Positions 36,005 through 44,662 of a stretch of 64,000 nt of DNA are shown here, in pieces. The notes below the pieces were generated by a model. It worked only from the letters and a program-made list of their open reading frames with translations. It had not been told where the DNA came from and ran no database searches. A program made the position numbers and the translations under genes. Source of the stretch: Nitrospirales bacterium (GTDB lineage: Bacteria > Nitrospirota > Nitrospiria > Nitrospirales > UBA8639); the NCBI GenBank assembly GCA_021604145.1, contig BQIX01000001.1:1-64000 (forward strand), given 5' to 3'. Position 1 is the stretch's first letter. Every line of letters begins with the position of its first letter.

Positions 36005-36810
36005 GTGTGTGTCGCCCGTGCCTCCACAATTTTCTTTGCAAGTTCCCAGTCAGCAACTGTATCCACATCAACGGCTGCTTCGGGAAACGGCAGTGAGACG
36101 GTACGCACCCTGAGGTGTAATTTTTTTGATAAACCTTCCAGCCCTTGAGCCAACGACAGATTCCCTGTCACAAATCGCAAAACAGCCATCCACCCAAGCA
36201 TCCCGATCAGTCGGAGGGGTTTCTTTCGTTCTTGTTCGATTTGCTGCCAGAAGGTTGCCATCGTTCGGCCTTGTGGTGTGAGAAAGGCGAACAGGTTGCA
36301 GCCGCAATAGCCTTGATCTTTGAATTTCATCACGGTTCGTTTGGACTCAGGAAAGGCTTGCTTAACAAGGTCATAAGGGACAAGGCCCGCCACCACATCA
36401 CCCTGGCTTTCCCACGCTTTGGAACAAAAATAGTTGACCATATCAGTTGTGAGTAGGGCATGGTCGGCTGTCGTTAGGAGTATGGGGTTCTCTTGTGGAA
36501 TGGAGTGCATGGCAAATGCCGCACTGGTGCTGGGCGTGGCCTGGGGTTCAATCCACTCGATCTCCTGAGCATCGATACGTGTGCGGAGTTTGGGTTCTTG
36601 TTCGATGATCGACCAACTCGGACCGCAAAGAAGCCGGCGCGAGACGGTTTCCGCCGCCTGAAGTGTTTCAAGCACGCGACATACCATGGGCGTGTTCCCG
36701 ACCGGCGTGAATGCCTTGCACGGTACCCCGGCGGCCTCAGCCACAGGGTCATGCGCCGCACGACTTCCGGCTAAGATAATGGCGGTGAAAAAAGGGTCAA
36801 TTGGTGTCAT
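36001..36810 (-). CDS. MobA-like NTP-transferase
   Basis: This 269-residue protein shows the MobA-like opening TAIILAGSRAAHDPVAEAAGVPCKAFTPV, a modified G-x-G-x-R-like loop with Ser-Arg in place of the usual Gly-Gly-x-S. It has LLTTADHALL near 113-122, in the metal-site position, and a C-terminal block with FPEAAVDVDTVADWELAKK. It is probably a nucleotidyltransferase on a phosphorylated alcohol or sugar. The substrate is unknown. It overlaps the convergent NTP-transferase by 4 bp and lies 46 bp downstream of the bCerS-like gene, on the same strand. Confidence 0.75.
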   Translation of the reverse strand: MTPIDPFFTAIILAGSRAAHDPVAEAAGVPCKAFTPVGNTPMVCRVLETLQAAETVSRRLLCGPSWSIIEQEPKLRTRIDAQEIEWIEPQATPSTSAAFAMHSIPQENPILLTTADHALLTTDMVNYFCSKAWESQGDVVAGLVPYDLVKQAFPESKRTVMKFKDQGYCGCNLFAFLTPQGRTMATFWQQIEQERKKPLRLIGMLGWMAVLRFVTGNLSLAQGLEGLSKKLHLRVRTVSLPFPEAAVDVDTVADWELAKKIVEARATHT

Positions 36811-36856
36811 CGTTCTTGATCAGTGACATGGAGGTTGAAAAGAAGGCCTTGGACTT

Positions 36857-38077
36857 TTACCGGGATGTCTCTTGCGTGTGTGTGAAGGACTTTTCATAGA
36901 TGCGGTACGTTTTGTATGGCTCGCATCCGATGGCTTTCAACATATTGTTCATGCCAATGTTGTCTTCGAGAATCCATGACAGTTCCACCTGTTTGATGCC
37001 CCATGAACGTCCGGCTTGCCGTACCGTATCAATCATGCCAAACGCGAGCACGGCCCCAAGCGGCGTGCCTTGATATTTTTTTCGTACCCCCATTAAGGCT
37101 ACGCGTGCCGTGTGTGGTCGTGAAACTTTGAGACGCCAAAGAAATTTCACCCATCCTATCGGGAATAAGCGTCCATTGAGATCTCGAATGATTTCATTGA
37201 CATTGGGAAACGCAACCAGCATGGCTTCCGGCACTCCGTCAACCTCGGCGATTTGCACAAAGCTGTCGTCGACTAACCATCGTAATTCCTGACCAAGGGC
37301 GGCAAATTCTTGGTCGGAAAACGGAATAAATCCCCAATTGTTCGACCAGGCCTCTTCGAAAATGCTTCGAATGATTGCGAGTTCTTGTTTAAAGTCCGAT
37401 CGCTGCAAGGAGCGAAACGTGACAGATGATTCAGCCTTGCGTATGGCTTTTTGCATAATAGGTGGAATCTCAAAATCAAGATCTACGCTGTAGGCCAGGA
37501 GATCTTTGGCCTTCCGGTATCCGTGGGATTCCACATGTTGCCGGTAATAGGGGCGCGCATGTCCCATCATTACCATTGGGGGTGTCTGAAGTCCGTGTAT
37601 CAGGAGTCCACATTCTTGATTGATAGAAAAGTTAAACGGGCCCCGCGCTTGACGTATGCCTTTCTCTTGAAGCCACTGTTCAGCCGTCTGTAGCAGCGCA
37701 TGGAATACGTCTTGATCATCATGTGCTTCCAACATGCCCCAAAAACCCGTGAGGTCTTGATAACGTTCTTGATGAAAATGATCGATTTGTGCGCTGATGC
37801 GTCCTACGGGTTGATGGTTGCGATAGGCGATCCACAATTGCGTTGTGGCATGTGCGAAGTAAGGATTGTGTGTTGAAAGATGTTGTTTGCGTTCGAGTAA
37901 AAGCGGAGGGACCCAACAGGCGTCGTGTGTGTAAATTGGCCATGGGACACGTATGAACTGTTCGACTGCTCGAGCGTCTTCTACAGGAACGATTCGAAAT
38001 GAGGAGCGTTCAGTTGATGTGGTTGACCGCTGCGTCGTGGGGTGCCTGGTTGAATTTGCCTGAGTCCGGTCGGACAT
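36857..38077 (-). CDS. bcerS: Bacterial ceramide synthase-like N-acyltransferase (YghO/bCerS family)
   Basis: This 406-residue protein of the YghO/BcerS group in the GNAT superfamily. The diagnostic block is GPFNFSINQECGLLIHG, then PPMVMMGHARPYY and a Gly-Tyr-Arg-Lys-Ala-Lys-Asp-Leu-Leu-Ala-Tyr run, near 145-200. N-terminal VPWPIYTHDACWVPPLL and C-terminal GMNNMLKAIGCEPYKTYRIYEK complete the family pattern. In Caulobacter, bCerS N-acylates the 3-ketosphinganine made by Spt, an alternative order to eukaryotes (from memory). Finding it in the same region as spt, acp, cerR and an acyl-AMP ligase makes this assignment strong. A general acyltransferase role is the alternative. Confidence 0.8.
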   Translation of the reverse strand: MSDRTQANSTRHPTTQRSTTSTERSSFRIVPVEDARAVEQFIRVPWPIYTHDACWVPPLLLERKQHLSTHNPYFAHATTQLWIAYRNHQPVGRISAQIDHFHQERYQDLTGFWGMLEAHDDQDVFHALLQTAEQWLQEKGIRQARGPFNFSINQECGLLIHGLQTPPMVMMGHARPYYRQHVESHGYRKAKDLLAYSVDLDFEIPPIMQKAIRKAESSVTFRSLQRSDFKQELAIIRSIFEEAWSNNWGFIPFSDQEFAALGQELRWLVDDSFVQIAEVDGVPEAMLVAFPNVNEIIRDLNGRLFPIGWVKFLWRLKVSRPHTARVALMGVRKKYQGTPLGAVLAFGMIDTVRQAGRSWGIKQVELSWILEDNIGMNNMLKAIGCEPYKTYRIYEKSFTHTQETSR

Positions 38078-38280
38078 GGTGTTGGGGTACGGATATGCTG
38101 TGAGTTCGTATCTACGTATCAGTGTCGAGCGAGACTGTTCATGACCGATAAGTTGGGGACAATGTCATGTATGTGAATCGTTCTAGCTGAGCGTGAGCGA
38201 GTCTTAGGCTCATATAGCAGATGAGTGCTGGGAAGTCGAATCGAGATGGGTTTGGGTGAGGCTCGTGATCGAACGAATAG

Positions 38281-39024
38281 CTATCGGGTGGTCTCAGTCA
38301 GTTTGGCAACCCATGGATATCGATCACGTTCCTGCTCGCTGTAGCCAAGGTTAAAGACGGTTGGGCTCGACGGCTTATCATTCGATTGTCCGTAAAACGT
38401 ACCGGAAAGTTTATCCCAAAAATAATTCGTGATACCGTAATTCCCATTTTCATTGTGAAAATGATGAAGCAAATGCAGTCGTTTGATTCTTCGAAGGAAC
38501 TGAGATTTCGGTACGTACCGTAAGTGCTGGATGCAATGACAGAATTCATACACCAACGTTGTTCCAAGCCCGGCCGCAAATGCGGCGGCGGCACCTTGAT
38601 AGCCTCCAATGAGGTTTCCAACCGTCATGGTCACAATGGCAACGGTTGGAAGTGTGGTGTAGAGGGCACCGAATAGGACGCGAAGATTGTTGGGGTCTTG
38701 ATGGTGGTCGTAGTGAATACGTTTCCATAACGCTGCGGTGATAGGAGAACGGTAGAGAAATTGTCCGTGTAAGACAAAACGATGAAGAAGGTACCACACG
38801 GCCGGATAGACGAGGATTGCGGTTATTGCCGCGGTGAGCAGGAGGGCCCAGTGGGTGTGCGCACCGTGTTGCCATGGAATTATGGCGAGGTAGGTGCTTG
38901 GAAATAGCAAAATAATGTAGGCGATGACAGCTGGATATTGAAAATACGCGATAATAAGTTCGCGTAAGGTCATCTTATCCAGGTGGTGCGTGCGTTCACG
39001 CCAGAAATTACTTAAGGCATTCAT
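38281..39024 (-). CDS. Fatty acid hydroxylase / sterol-desaturase superfamily membrane protein
   Basis: This 247-residue membrane protein has four or more hydrophobic helices. It carries the His-box set of the di-iron superfamily: HRFVLHG, HYDHHQDPNN, HCIQHLRY and HLLHHFHNENGNYGI. The arrangement resembles fatty-acid 2-hydroxylases (FA2H/Scs7), which hydroxylate sphingolipid acyl chains. I infer that it hydroxylates a ceramide acyl or long-chain base. It is close to the bCerS-like gene, on the same strand, 203 bp upstream. Sterol or carotenoid substrates cannot be excluded from the sequence. Confidence 0.8.
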   Translation of the reverse strand: MNALSNFWRERTHHLDKMTLRELIIAYFQYPAVIAYIILLFPSTYLAIIPWQHGAHTHWALLLTAAITAILVYPAVWYLLHRFVLHGQFLYRSPITAALWKRIHYDHHQDPNNLRVLFGALYTTLPTVAIVTMTVGNLIGGYQGAAAAFAAGLGTTLVYEFCHCIQHLRYVPKSQFLRRIKRLHLLHHFHNENGNYGITNYFWDKLSGTFYGQSNDKPSSPTVFNLGYSEQERDRYPWVAKLTETTR

Positions 39025-39506
39025 GCGTTCTATCGTTATGCGCTACAGGATACACATTGCTGGTCAATTGCGATTATAGGCAGCGGGGAAAGTGAACTCA
39101 AGCGGTCTTCAGTTAACCTGATGTTACATGTTTTCAATAGGGAAGTCGTGGTTCTGGTTGCACACAATGGTTGAGGATATCCTCATGTAACATTCTCTAT
39201 CGGTTAAAAGGACATTTCTCTTGTGTTCGTCTTAATTTTTTCTCAGTGAGGGTCGAGATGCTGCAAGGCTAGTCTACAGATGAATGATGAAGATCTTTCT
39301 CATCATATGGTAATTTCTCCTTGCTGTCCAAGGTCTGTAAGATACGGCAGATGTATTCTATGCTGGGATCGTCCTCCAGGTTGCGAATTGAACATTGAGC
39401 GTATGGACAAGAGGTCCATTAGGCTCAGTGAAAAGTCGCAGTAAAAATGATATGTATTTCTGTGTTGCTGATGGATTGAATTTCAAGAAGGCAGGGGGAT
39501 GAGCTG
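39025..39506. other. Intergenic region between hydroxylase and HIT genes
   Basis: These 480 bp separate divergent genes and must include their promoters. No terminator, palindrome or small gene is convincing. Confidence 0.4.
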
Positions 39507-39929
39507 ATGAATGCGACATTGCAAAAATTTGGTGATCCAGAGACTCGGGTAAAGATGTTTGAGCAATGGGTTGTGCTGTTGCGTCCCCAGCAAGTGACGC
39601 TTGGGTCGCTGGTCATCGTCTGTAAGGAAGAGGCGACGGCATTTTCTGAACTCAGTTCTGAAGCGTTTCTCGAGTTACGTGATGTGACGCGGTATGTGGA
39701 AGGTGTCCTGGCCCGGGTGTTTTCATTTGAAAAAATTAATTACCTGATGTTGATGATGGTTGACCCCGATGTGCATTTTCATGTGTTCCCACGATATTCA
39801 GAGCCACGTATCTTTGCTGAGCAGGAATTTGTTGATGCTGGGTGGCCTGGCCCTCCTAATCTCAAGCAAGTGAATACGACAAGCCTTGAATTCAATCAAA
39901 TGATTCTTTCGCATTTGAAGTCTCAGTAA
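39507..39929 (+). CDS. HIT-family protein with modified triad
   Basis: A 140-residue HIT-superfamily protein. The active-site block is DVHFHVFPRY at about 88-97. Aligned with FHIT-type enzymes, the nucleophile His (H90) and the following His (H92) are retained, but the first His of the triad is replaced by Asp88. KMFEQWVVLLRPQQVTLGSLVIV is the N-terminal strand pattern. HIT proteins hydrolyse or transfer nucleotidyl groups. Because it lies 302 bp before the acyl-AMP ligase, it could clear dead-end adenylates or hydrolyse a lipid-linked nucleotide. That is inference. The start has GGGGG upstream. Confidence 0.75.
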   Translation: MNATLQKFGDPETRVKMFEQWVVLLRPQQVTLGSLVIVCKEEATAFSELSSEAFLELRDVTRYVEGVLARVFSFEKINYLMLMMVDPDVHFHVFPRYSEPRIFAEQEFVDAGWPGPPNLKQVNTTSLEFNQMILSHLKSQ

Positions 39930-40231
39930 ATTTTTTCAGTGTGTCTAAATAGACTCATTTTAGTTGCAGTTTAGCAACAAAAAATTATTAAGGTTATGAA
40001 AATAATAAAGAAAATGGCCGTAATACCGTATAATTTCTCATGATAATTTTGGTATAGGTATTGCTTGGTTAAGTCTGAGCTTGTTTGTGCCTTTATGTTC
40101 GCTTTGTATTATTTGATTATTTATACTTAAGTAATTTTTATGGGTCGGGATATGGAGATCTTGGAAATGGATGTTGAGAGAAACACAGTGTCTCGTACTT
40201 CACGAAAGTTGCCGCTGAGGGGGGTAAATTA
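39930..40231. other. AT-rich region upstream of the ceramide gene group
   Basis: About 300 bp, notably AT-rich, without a supported gene. It probably holds the promoter of the four-gene plus-strand group that starts at 40232. No clear operator is seen. Confidence 0.4.
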
Positions 40232-42022
40232 ATGGAGAGTATTGTGACCCCAACTCAGAGTAGAATTCCGCTTCGACCGGGAAACTTTGAAAGCTTATCG
40301 CATGCGCTGGAGTATGCGGCGCAAGGCGAAACGGGATGTAATTTCTTTACGAGCCGGGGAAAGCTTTCGGTTGCTCTGTCTTATCGGGATCTCCATCAGC
40401 AGGCGAGCGCGCTTGCACGGCGTTTATTGTCTCTCCGGTTGCCACGGGGAGCACGAATGGCTTTGGTTGCGGACACGACTCCAGATTTTCTTCGATTTTT
40501 CTTTGCCTGCCAAATGACAGGGCTTGTGCCGGTTCCGTTGCCTGTATCTATGCATCTTGGTGGACATGATGCGTATGTCAAACAACTCAATCGTTTGCTG
40601 ACCACATGTGGGGCATCGGCTGCTGTGGCTCCGGAAGAAGTCGTTCCATATCTTGAAGAAGCTTCGCGTGGACTTCAGTTGGAAATTCAAGGTGGCGCGG
40701 ATGTGTATGCCGGTCTTCCAGAAGCGCCAGAAGAGTTATGTCCACTCGGTCCCAAAGAGTTGGCATACATACAGTTTACGTCTGGAAGTACCCGTTGGCC
40801 TCGAGGTGTAGAAATCACTCAGGAAGCTGTGCTGAGTAATTTATCGGGAATTATCCAGCATGGTCTTCAAGTTCGATCCGGTGACCGATGTGTGTCTTGG
40901 CTGCCTTTCTATCATGACATGGGATTAGTCGGTTTTGTGCTCGGGCCGTTGGCCTCGCAGTTATCTGTTGATTATCTCAGCACGCGTGATTTTGCGATGC
41001 GGCCGCGACAGTGGCTCAATCTTATGACTCAGAGTAAGGCGACGATATCATTTAGTCCGTCCTTCGGGTTTGAGCTATGCTTGAGACGATTGGCCGAACG
41101 GGACCGGGATCAATTCGATTTGTCGAACTGGCGTATTGCCGGTGTTGGGGCTGAAACGGTCCGTGCTGAATCCTTATTGCAATTTGCTAAAGCCTTGGAG
41201 CCCAGTGGCTTCAATAAAAATGCCTTTGTGGCATGTTACGGAATGGCGGAGTGTTCGTTAGCTGTGAGTTTTGCCCCGCTTGATCAAGGGTTGACGGTCG
41301 ACTATGTCGATGGAGATCATTTGGCGGAGTTTAAAGAGGCTATTGCTCTCGATGATGACGTCCAACGTTCACATGCCACGATGCGAGAAAGTAGTTATGT
41401 GAATTGTGGAAATCCCATTCCGGATTGTGAAGTTGAAATCCGTGATGAATATGGTGATATTCTCCCTGAGCGATGTGCCGGAGTCATTTATGTTAAAGGT
41501 CCTGGGCTGATGACTGGCTATTTGGGCGATCCTGTCACGACCCAAGAAGTCCTCTCTTCTGATGGCTGGTTAAACACTGGCGATATTGGGTATCGCATTG
41601 GTGAGAGTCTCGTGATCATTGGACGAGAAAAAGACTTGATCATCATTAATGGGAAAAATATTTGGCCTCAAGATTTAGAATACCTGGCAGAATGTCTTCC
41701 AGGCGTTCGACCTGGTGATGCTTCGGCATTTTCCGTCAAGGCTTCCAATGGCGAAGAATCTGCAGTTGTGGTGGTTCAATGCCGTGAAACTGATCTTGAA
41801 AAACGTGATCATTTCATTGAGCAATTGAAACCCATTATTTACAAAGAATTGGGGATTGATTGTTTTGTCGAGTTGATTCCTCCTCGGACCTTGCCTCGGA
41901 CATCTTCTGGGAAGTTGTCTAGATCTCGCGCTCGTGAAGATTTTTTAAAACGGGGCAACTGGGACGAATCTCAAACTCTTGCCTTGTGCGCATCTCCTTC
42001 TGAGAGCGTAGCTTCCCTCTAA
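40232..42022 (+). CDS. Fatty acyl-AMP ligase (FAAL-type), likely loads the dedicated ACP
   Basis: A 596-residue enzyme of the adenylate-forming superfamily. The ATP-binding motif is FTSGSTRWPRGVEIT at about 182-196, with Arg-Trp in place of the usual Gly-x-Pro-Lys. Others are SWLPFYHDMGLVG, YGMAECSLAVSF, GWLNTGDIGY and GREKDLIIINGKNIWPQD. The C-terminal PRTSSGKLSR holds the catalytic Lys. The pattern matches fatty acyl-AMP ligases that transfer to an ACP rather than to CoA. Located upstream of cerR, acp and spt, it probably activates the fatty acid for ceramide synthesis. GGGGG lies before the ATG. Confidence 0.85.
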   Translation: MESIVTPTQSRIPLRPGNFESLSHALEYAAQGETGCNFFTSRGKLSVALSYRDLHQQASALARRLLSLRLPRGARMALVADTTPDFLRFFFACQMTGLVPVPLPVSMHLGGHDAYVKQLNRLLTTCGASAAVAPEEVVPYLEEASRGLQLEIQGGADVYAGLPEAPEELCPLGPKELAYIQFTSGSTRWPRGVEITQEAVLSNLSGIIQHGLQVRSGDRCVSWLPFYHDMGLVGFVLGPLASQLSVDYLSTRDFAMRPRQWLNLMTQSKATISFSPSFGFELCLRRLAERDRDQFDLSNWRIAGVGAETVRAESLLQFAKALEPSGFNKNAFVACYGMAECSLAVSFAPLDQGLTVDYVDGDHLAEFKEAIALDDDVQRSHATMRESSYVNCGNPIPDCEVEIRDEYGDILPERCAGVIYVKGPGLMTGYLGDPVTTQEVLSSDGWLNTGDIGYRIGESLVIIGREKDLIIINGKNIWPQDLEYLAECLPGVRPGDASAFSVKASNGEESAVVVVQCRETDLEKRDHFIEQLKPIIYKELGIDCFVELIPPRTLPRTSSGKLSRSRAREDFLKRGNWDESQTLALCASPSESVASL

Positions 42023-42050
42023 TTATTCGTCATACGCCATTGCGTTCGTC

Positions 42051-42986
42051 ATGTCCCGAATAGTTGCCGTAACTGGAGGGACGGGATTTATTGGACGAGT
42101 CGTATGGCGGTATCTTGAAGAGGCCGGATGGACGGTCCGTGGGTTAATCCGTCCATCGTATGCCGCCAGCCATCGAGACGCGCTCCAACATACAGATTAT
42201 ATTGAGGGGACATTAGATGATGAGGAATGCTTGCGCGCGCTGCTCAATGGTGTGGAGGCCGTCGTGCATTGTGCTGGGAGAATTCGCGGCCTTGATCCTG
42301 GACAGTTTCAAAAGAGCAATATCGAGGGGGTACGTAGAATTGCGCGAATCGCTGCCGAGCAAAAGCCTATTCCTCGTTTTGTGTTGCTTTCGTCGTTAGC
42401 CGCCAGAGAGCCAACCCTTTCTTCTTATGCATGGAGCAAACAACAGGGGGAGCTTGCCCTTGAAGAAGTTGCGGGAAGGATGGAATGGATTATTCTGCGC
42501 CCTCCAGCTGTGTACGGTCCGGACGACCGGGCAACGCTTCCGCTTTTTCAATGGATCGAACGCGGAATTGGCGTGCAATTAGGGGCGCCCCACTCCAGGT
42601 TTTCGTTGTTATATGTCGATGATTTAGCTGAGGCGGTGCGGAGGTGGTTGGAGCAGGGGGCTCACGCCGGCCGGGCGTTTGAACTTCATGACGGCCGAAA
42701 AAATGGATATTCCTGGCCGGATGTTTTTGAATTAGTGGGTGGTAAAAAGGTGATCCGGATCGTCCTGCCTAAGTCTGTGCTCTCGATAACGGCGTCAGTT
42801 AACCAAGCGTTGGCTAAAACTTTTCGGTATGAACCGATATTGACCTATGGTAAAGTGCGGGAATTGAGACACCCGAATTGGGTTTGTGATAATACGGAAC
42901 TGACGGCGTCATTAGGCTGGAAGCCGTCGATTGCATTAGTGGAAGGCGTGCGACGTTCTTTACATCCTTCGAAACGAGTCTCGTAA
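42051..42986 (+). CDS. cerR: CerR-like NAD(P)-dependent reductase/epimerase (extended SDR)
   Basis: A 311-residue protein of the extended short-chain dehydrogenase family. The cofactor loop is GGTGFIG at about residues 9-15 and the catalytic pair is Tyr126 and Lys130 (SYAWSK). LRPPAVYGP lies near 149, and the C-terminal FSLLYVDDLAEAV is typical. In Caulobacter CerR reduces 3-ketoceramide to ceramide (3-ketosphinganine reductase step in the bacterial order). It sits between the acyl-AMP ligase (28 bp) and acp/spt, the position found in bacterial ceramide loci. Generic NAD-dependent epimerase is the alternative, but context is strong. Confidence 0.8.
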   Translation: MSRIVAVTGGTGFIGRVVWRYLEEAGWTVRGLIRPSYAASHRDALQHTDYIEGTLDDEECLRALLNGVEAVVHCAGRIRGLDPGQFQKSNIEGVRRIARIAAEQKPIPRFVLLSSLAAREPTLSSYAWSKQQGELALEEVAGRMEWIILRPPAVYGPDDRATLPLFQWIERGIGVQLGAPHSRFSLLYVDDLAEAVRRWLEQGAHAGRAFELHDGRKNGYSWPDVFELVGGKKVIRIVLPKSVLSITASVNQALAKTFRYEPILTYGKVRELRHPNWVCDNTELTASLGWKPSIALVEGVRRSLHPSKRVS

Positions 42987-43062
42987 TGAGCTATTTTCCG
43001 GTTCTGTGGTTTTAATTAGCCTGTTCTGCTGATAGGGTGAGAACGAAATGGAGGGAAATGCG

Positions 43063-43314
43063 ATGAGCAATCATGGCGAAGTAACTGAACGGTTGTATGA
43101 GGTTTTGTCCCCCTTTGTCAAAGAAGGGCGAACGCTGAAGCCTGAAACTCAGCTTGTCGCGGATCTTGGCCTTGACTCGATGCAAGTGATGGAATTGTTG
43201 TCGTCGATTGAAGATGAGTTTGATATATCCGTTCCCTTAAATATTGTTCCGGATGTTCGGACTATAGAAGACCTTGCCGCTCAAGTTTCCAAGCTTCTTG
43301 TACCATCCACATGA
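43063..43314 (+). CDS. Dedicated acyl carrier protein
   Basis: An ACP of 83 residues from ATG 43063 (GGAGGG seven nt upstream; an in-frame ATG at 43048 has a weaker one). The phosphopantetheine attachment serine is Ser39 in DLGLDSMQVMEL. The fold and acidic composition are typical. Its stop overlaps the spt start as ATGA, so translation is coupled. In bacterial sphingolipid synthesis a dedicated ACP carries the acyl group to serine palmitoyltransferase. Confidence 0.9.
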   Translation: MSNHGEVTERLYEVLSPFVKEGRTLKPETQLVADLGLDSMQVMELLSSIEDEFDISVPLNIVPDVRTIEDLAAQVSKLLVPST

Positions 43315-44498
43315 CCCTTTTCGATAAATTCAAGCCTGTGCGTACGGCGCATCAATCCCTCATTGATCATGGGGTTGATCCGTTTCGTCTCGTCGTGCAA
43401 CAGGTCCTTTCGCCAACAGAGGCCATGATCAATGATCGGCGCACGATATTGGCCGGTACCAATAATTATTTAGGGTTGACGTTTGATCCTCAATGTATTG
43501 CCGCTGCACGTGAGGCATTGGAGGGGCAGGGGACAGGAACGACTGGGTCCCGTATGGCGAATGGGTCTTTTGAAGGCCATGTGGCGCTTGAACGTGAGCT
43601 TGCCGCGTTCTTTGGCTGTTCAAGCGCGATTGTGTTCTCGACTGGTTATCAAGCCAATTTGGGGATTTTGTCAACCCTAGCCGGGCCTGGAGATAGTATT
43701 TTGCTTGATGCGGATAGTCACGCAAGTATTTATGATGGGTGTCGTTTAGGTGGTGCGGACGTTATTCGATTTCGCCATAACGATGTCACGGATCTTGAAA
43801 AACGGTTGGTGAGACTTGGAGATCGTGCCCCCAGAGCGCTTATTGTCCTGGAAGGGATTTACAGCATGCTGGGCGACCGGGCACCCCTGGCCGCGGTTGT
43901 GGCGATCAAAGAAAAGTATGGCGCCTGTTTAGTCGTGGATGAAGCGCATTCGCTTGGTGTGCTTGGAGAGGGTGGTCGTGGGCTTGCCGAAGAGGCGAAG
44001 CTTGATGAGAAGGTCGACTTTATCGTGGGAACGTTTAGTAAAAGCTTGGGGTCTACCGGCGGGTTCTGTGTGAGTCGCCGGCCAGAGCTCGACTATATTC
44101 GCTACATGAGCCGACCGTATATTTTTTCTGCATCCTTGTGCCCTTCAGTTGTCGCCTCTACCCGAGTAGCGTTGAGCATTCTTGCCAGTCAACAGCAATT
44201 GCGTGAACGGCTATGGGAAAATAGTCATGTCTTGTATGAAGGGTTGCAAAAGGCTGGATTCACGCTCGGGCCTGAAGTGTCTCCTGTGGTTGCGGCGACA
44301 GTTCCATCAAAGGAATATGCGGTCGCGTTTTGGCATGGCCTTATTGCACAGGGTGTCTATGTCAATCTTATGCTGCCTCCTGCGACACCGAATGGCCTCA
44401 GTTTACTTCGTTGTAGCGTGAGTGCTGCCCATACTCCTGAACAGCTCACCACCATTTGCGAGGCATTTGCAACTCTCAAAGCGCAATTGAGCGAATGA
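43311..44498 (+). CDS. spt: Serine palmitoyltransferase-like alpha-oxoamine synthase
   Basis: A 395-residue PLP enzyme of the alpha-oxoamine synthase family (with KBL, BioF, HemA). The N-terminal block is GTNNYLGLTFDP, with TGSRMANGSFEGHVALE. VVDEAHSLGVLGEGGRG is the PLP-binding aspartate region, and the lysine is K244 in GTFSKSLGSTGG. PLP family membership is certain. The choice of serine palmitoyltransferase rests on context: coupled to an ACP and preceded by CerR and an acyl-AMP ligase, with a bCerS homologue close by. 8-amino-7-oxononanoate synthase is the main alternative, but no other bio gene is present. Confidence 0.85.
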   Translation: MTLFDKFKPVRTAHQSLIDHGVDPFRLVVQQVLSPTEAMINDRRTILAGTNNYLGLTFDPQCIAAAREALEGQGTGTTGSRMANGSFEGHVALERELAAFFGCSSAIVFSTGYQANLGILSTLAGPGDSILLDADSHASIYDGCRLGGADVIRFRHNDVTDLEKRLVRLGDRAPRALIVLEGIYSMLGDRAPLAAVVAIKEKYGACLVVDEAHSLGVLGEGGRGLAEEAKLDEKVDFIVGTFSKSLGSTGGFCVSRRPELDYIRYMSRPYIFSASLCPSVVASTRVALSILASQQQLRERLWENSHVLYEGLQKAGFTLGPEVSPVVAATVPSKEYAVAFWHGLIAQGVYVNLMLPPATPNGLSLLRCSVSAAHTPEQLTTICEAFATLKAQLSE

Positions 44499-44662
44499 CC
44501 AGTTCAGGAACATCTGAATGTAGGCTGCCCTGTATCAATGACAGGTGGCGGTTTGACGCATGCATGACCGGCTTCCGGATGGCAGTTCTTGAATCATGTC
44601 TTCTCTGACAAGCCGTCGTACGATCTCAGCTTTCCCATGTGTTTGATTCAAGAGGAGGTGAT

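Noticed and set aside
43311-44498. Biotin synthesis enzyme BioF
   Set aside because: Same PLP family, but no biotin genes are nearby and the gene is coupled to an ACP beside CerR and an acyl-AMP ligase.
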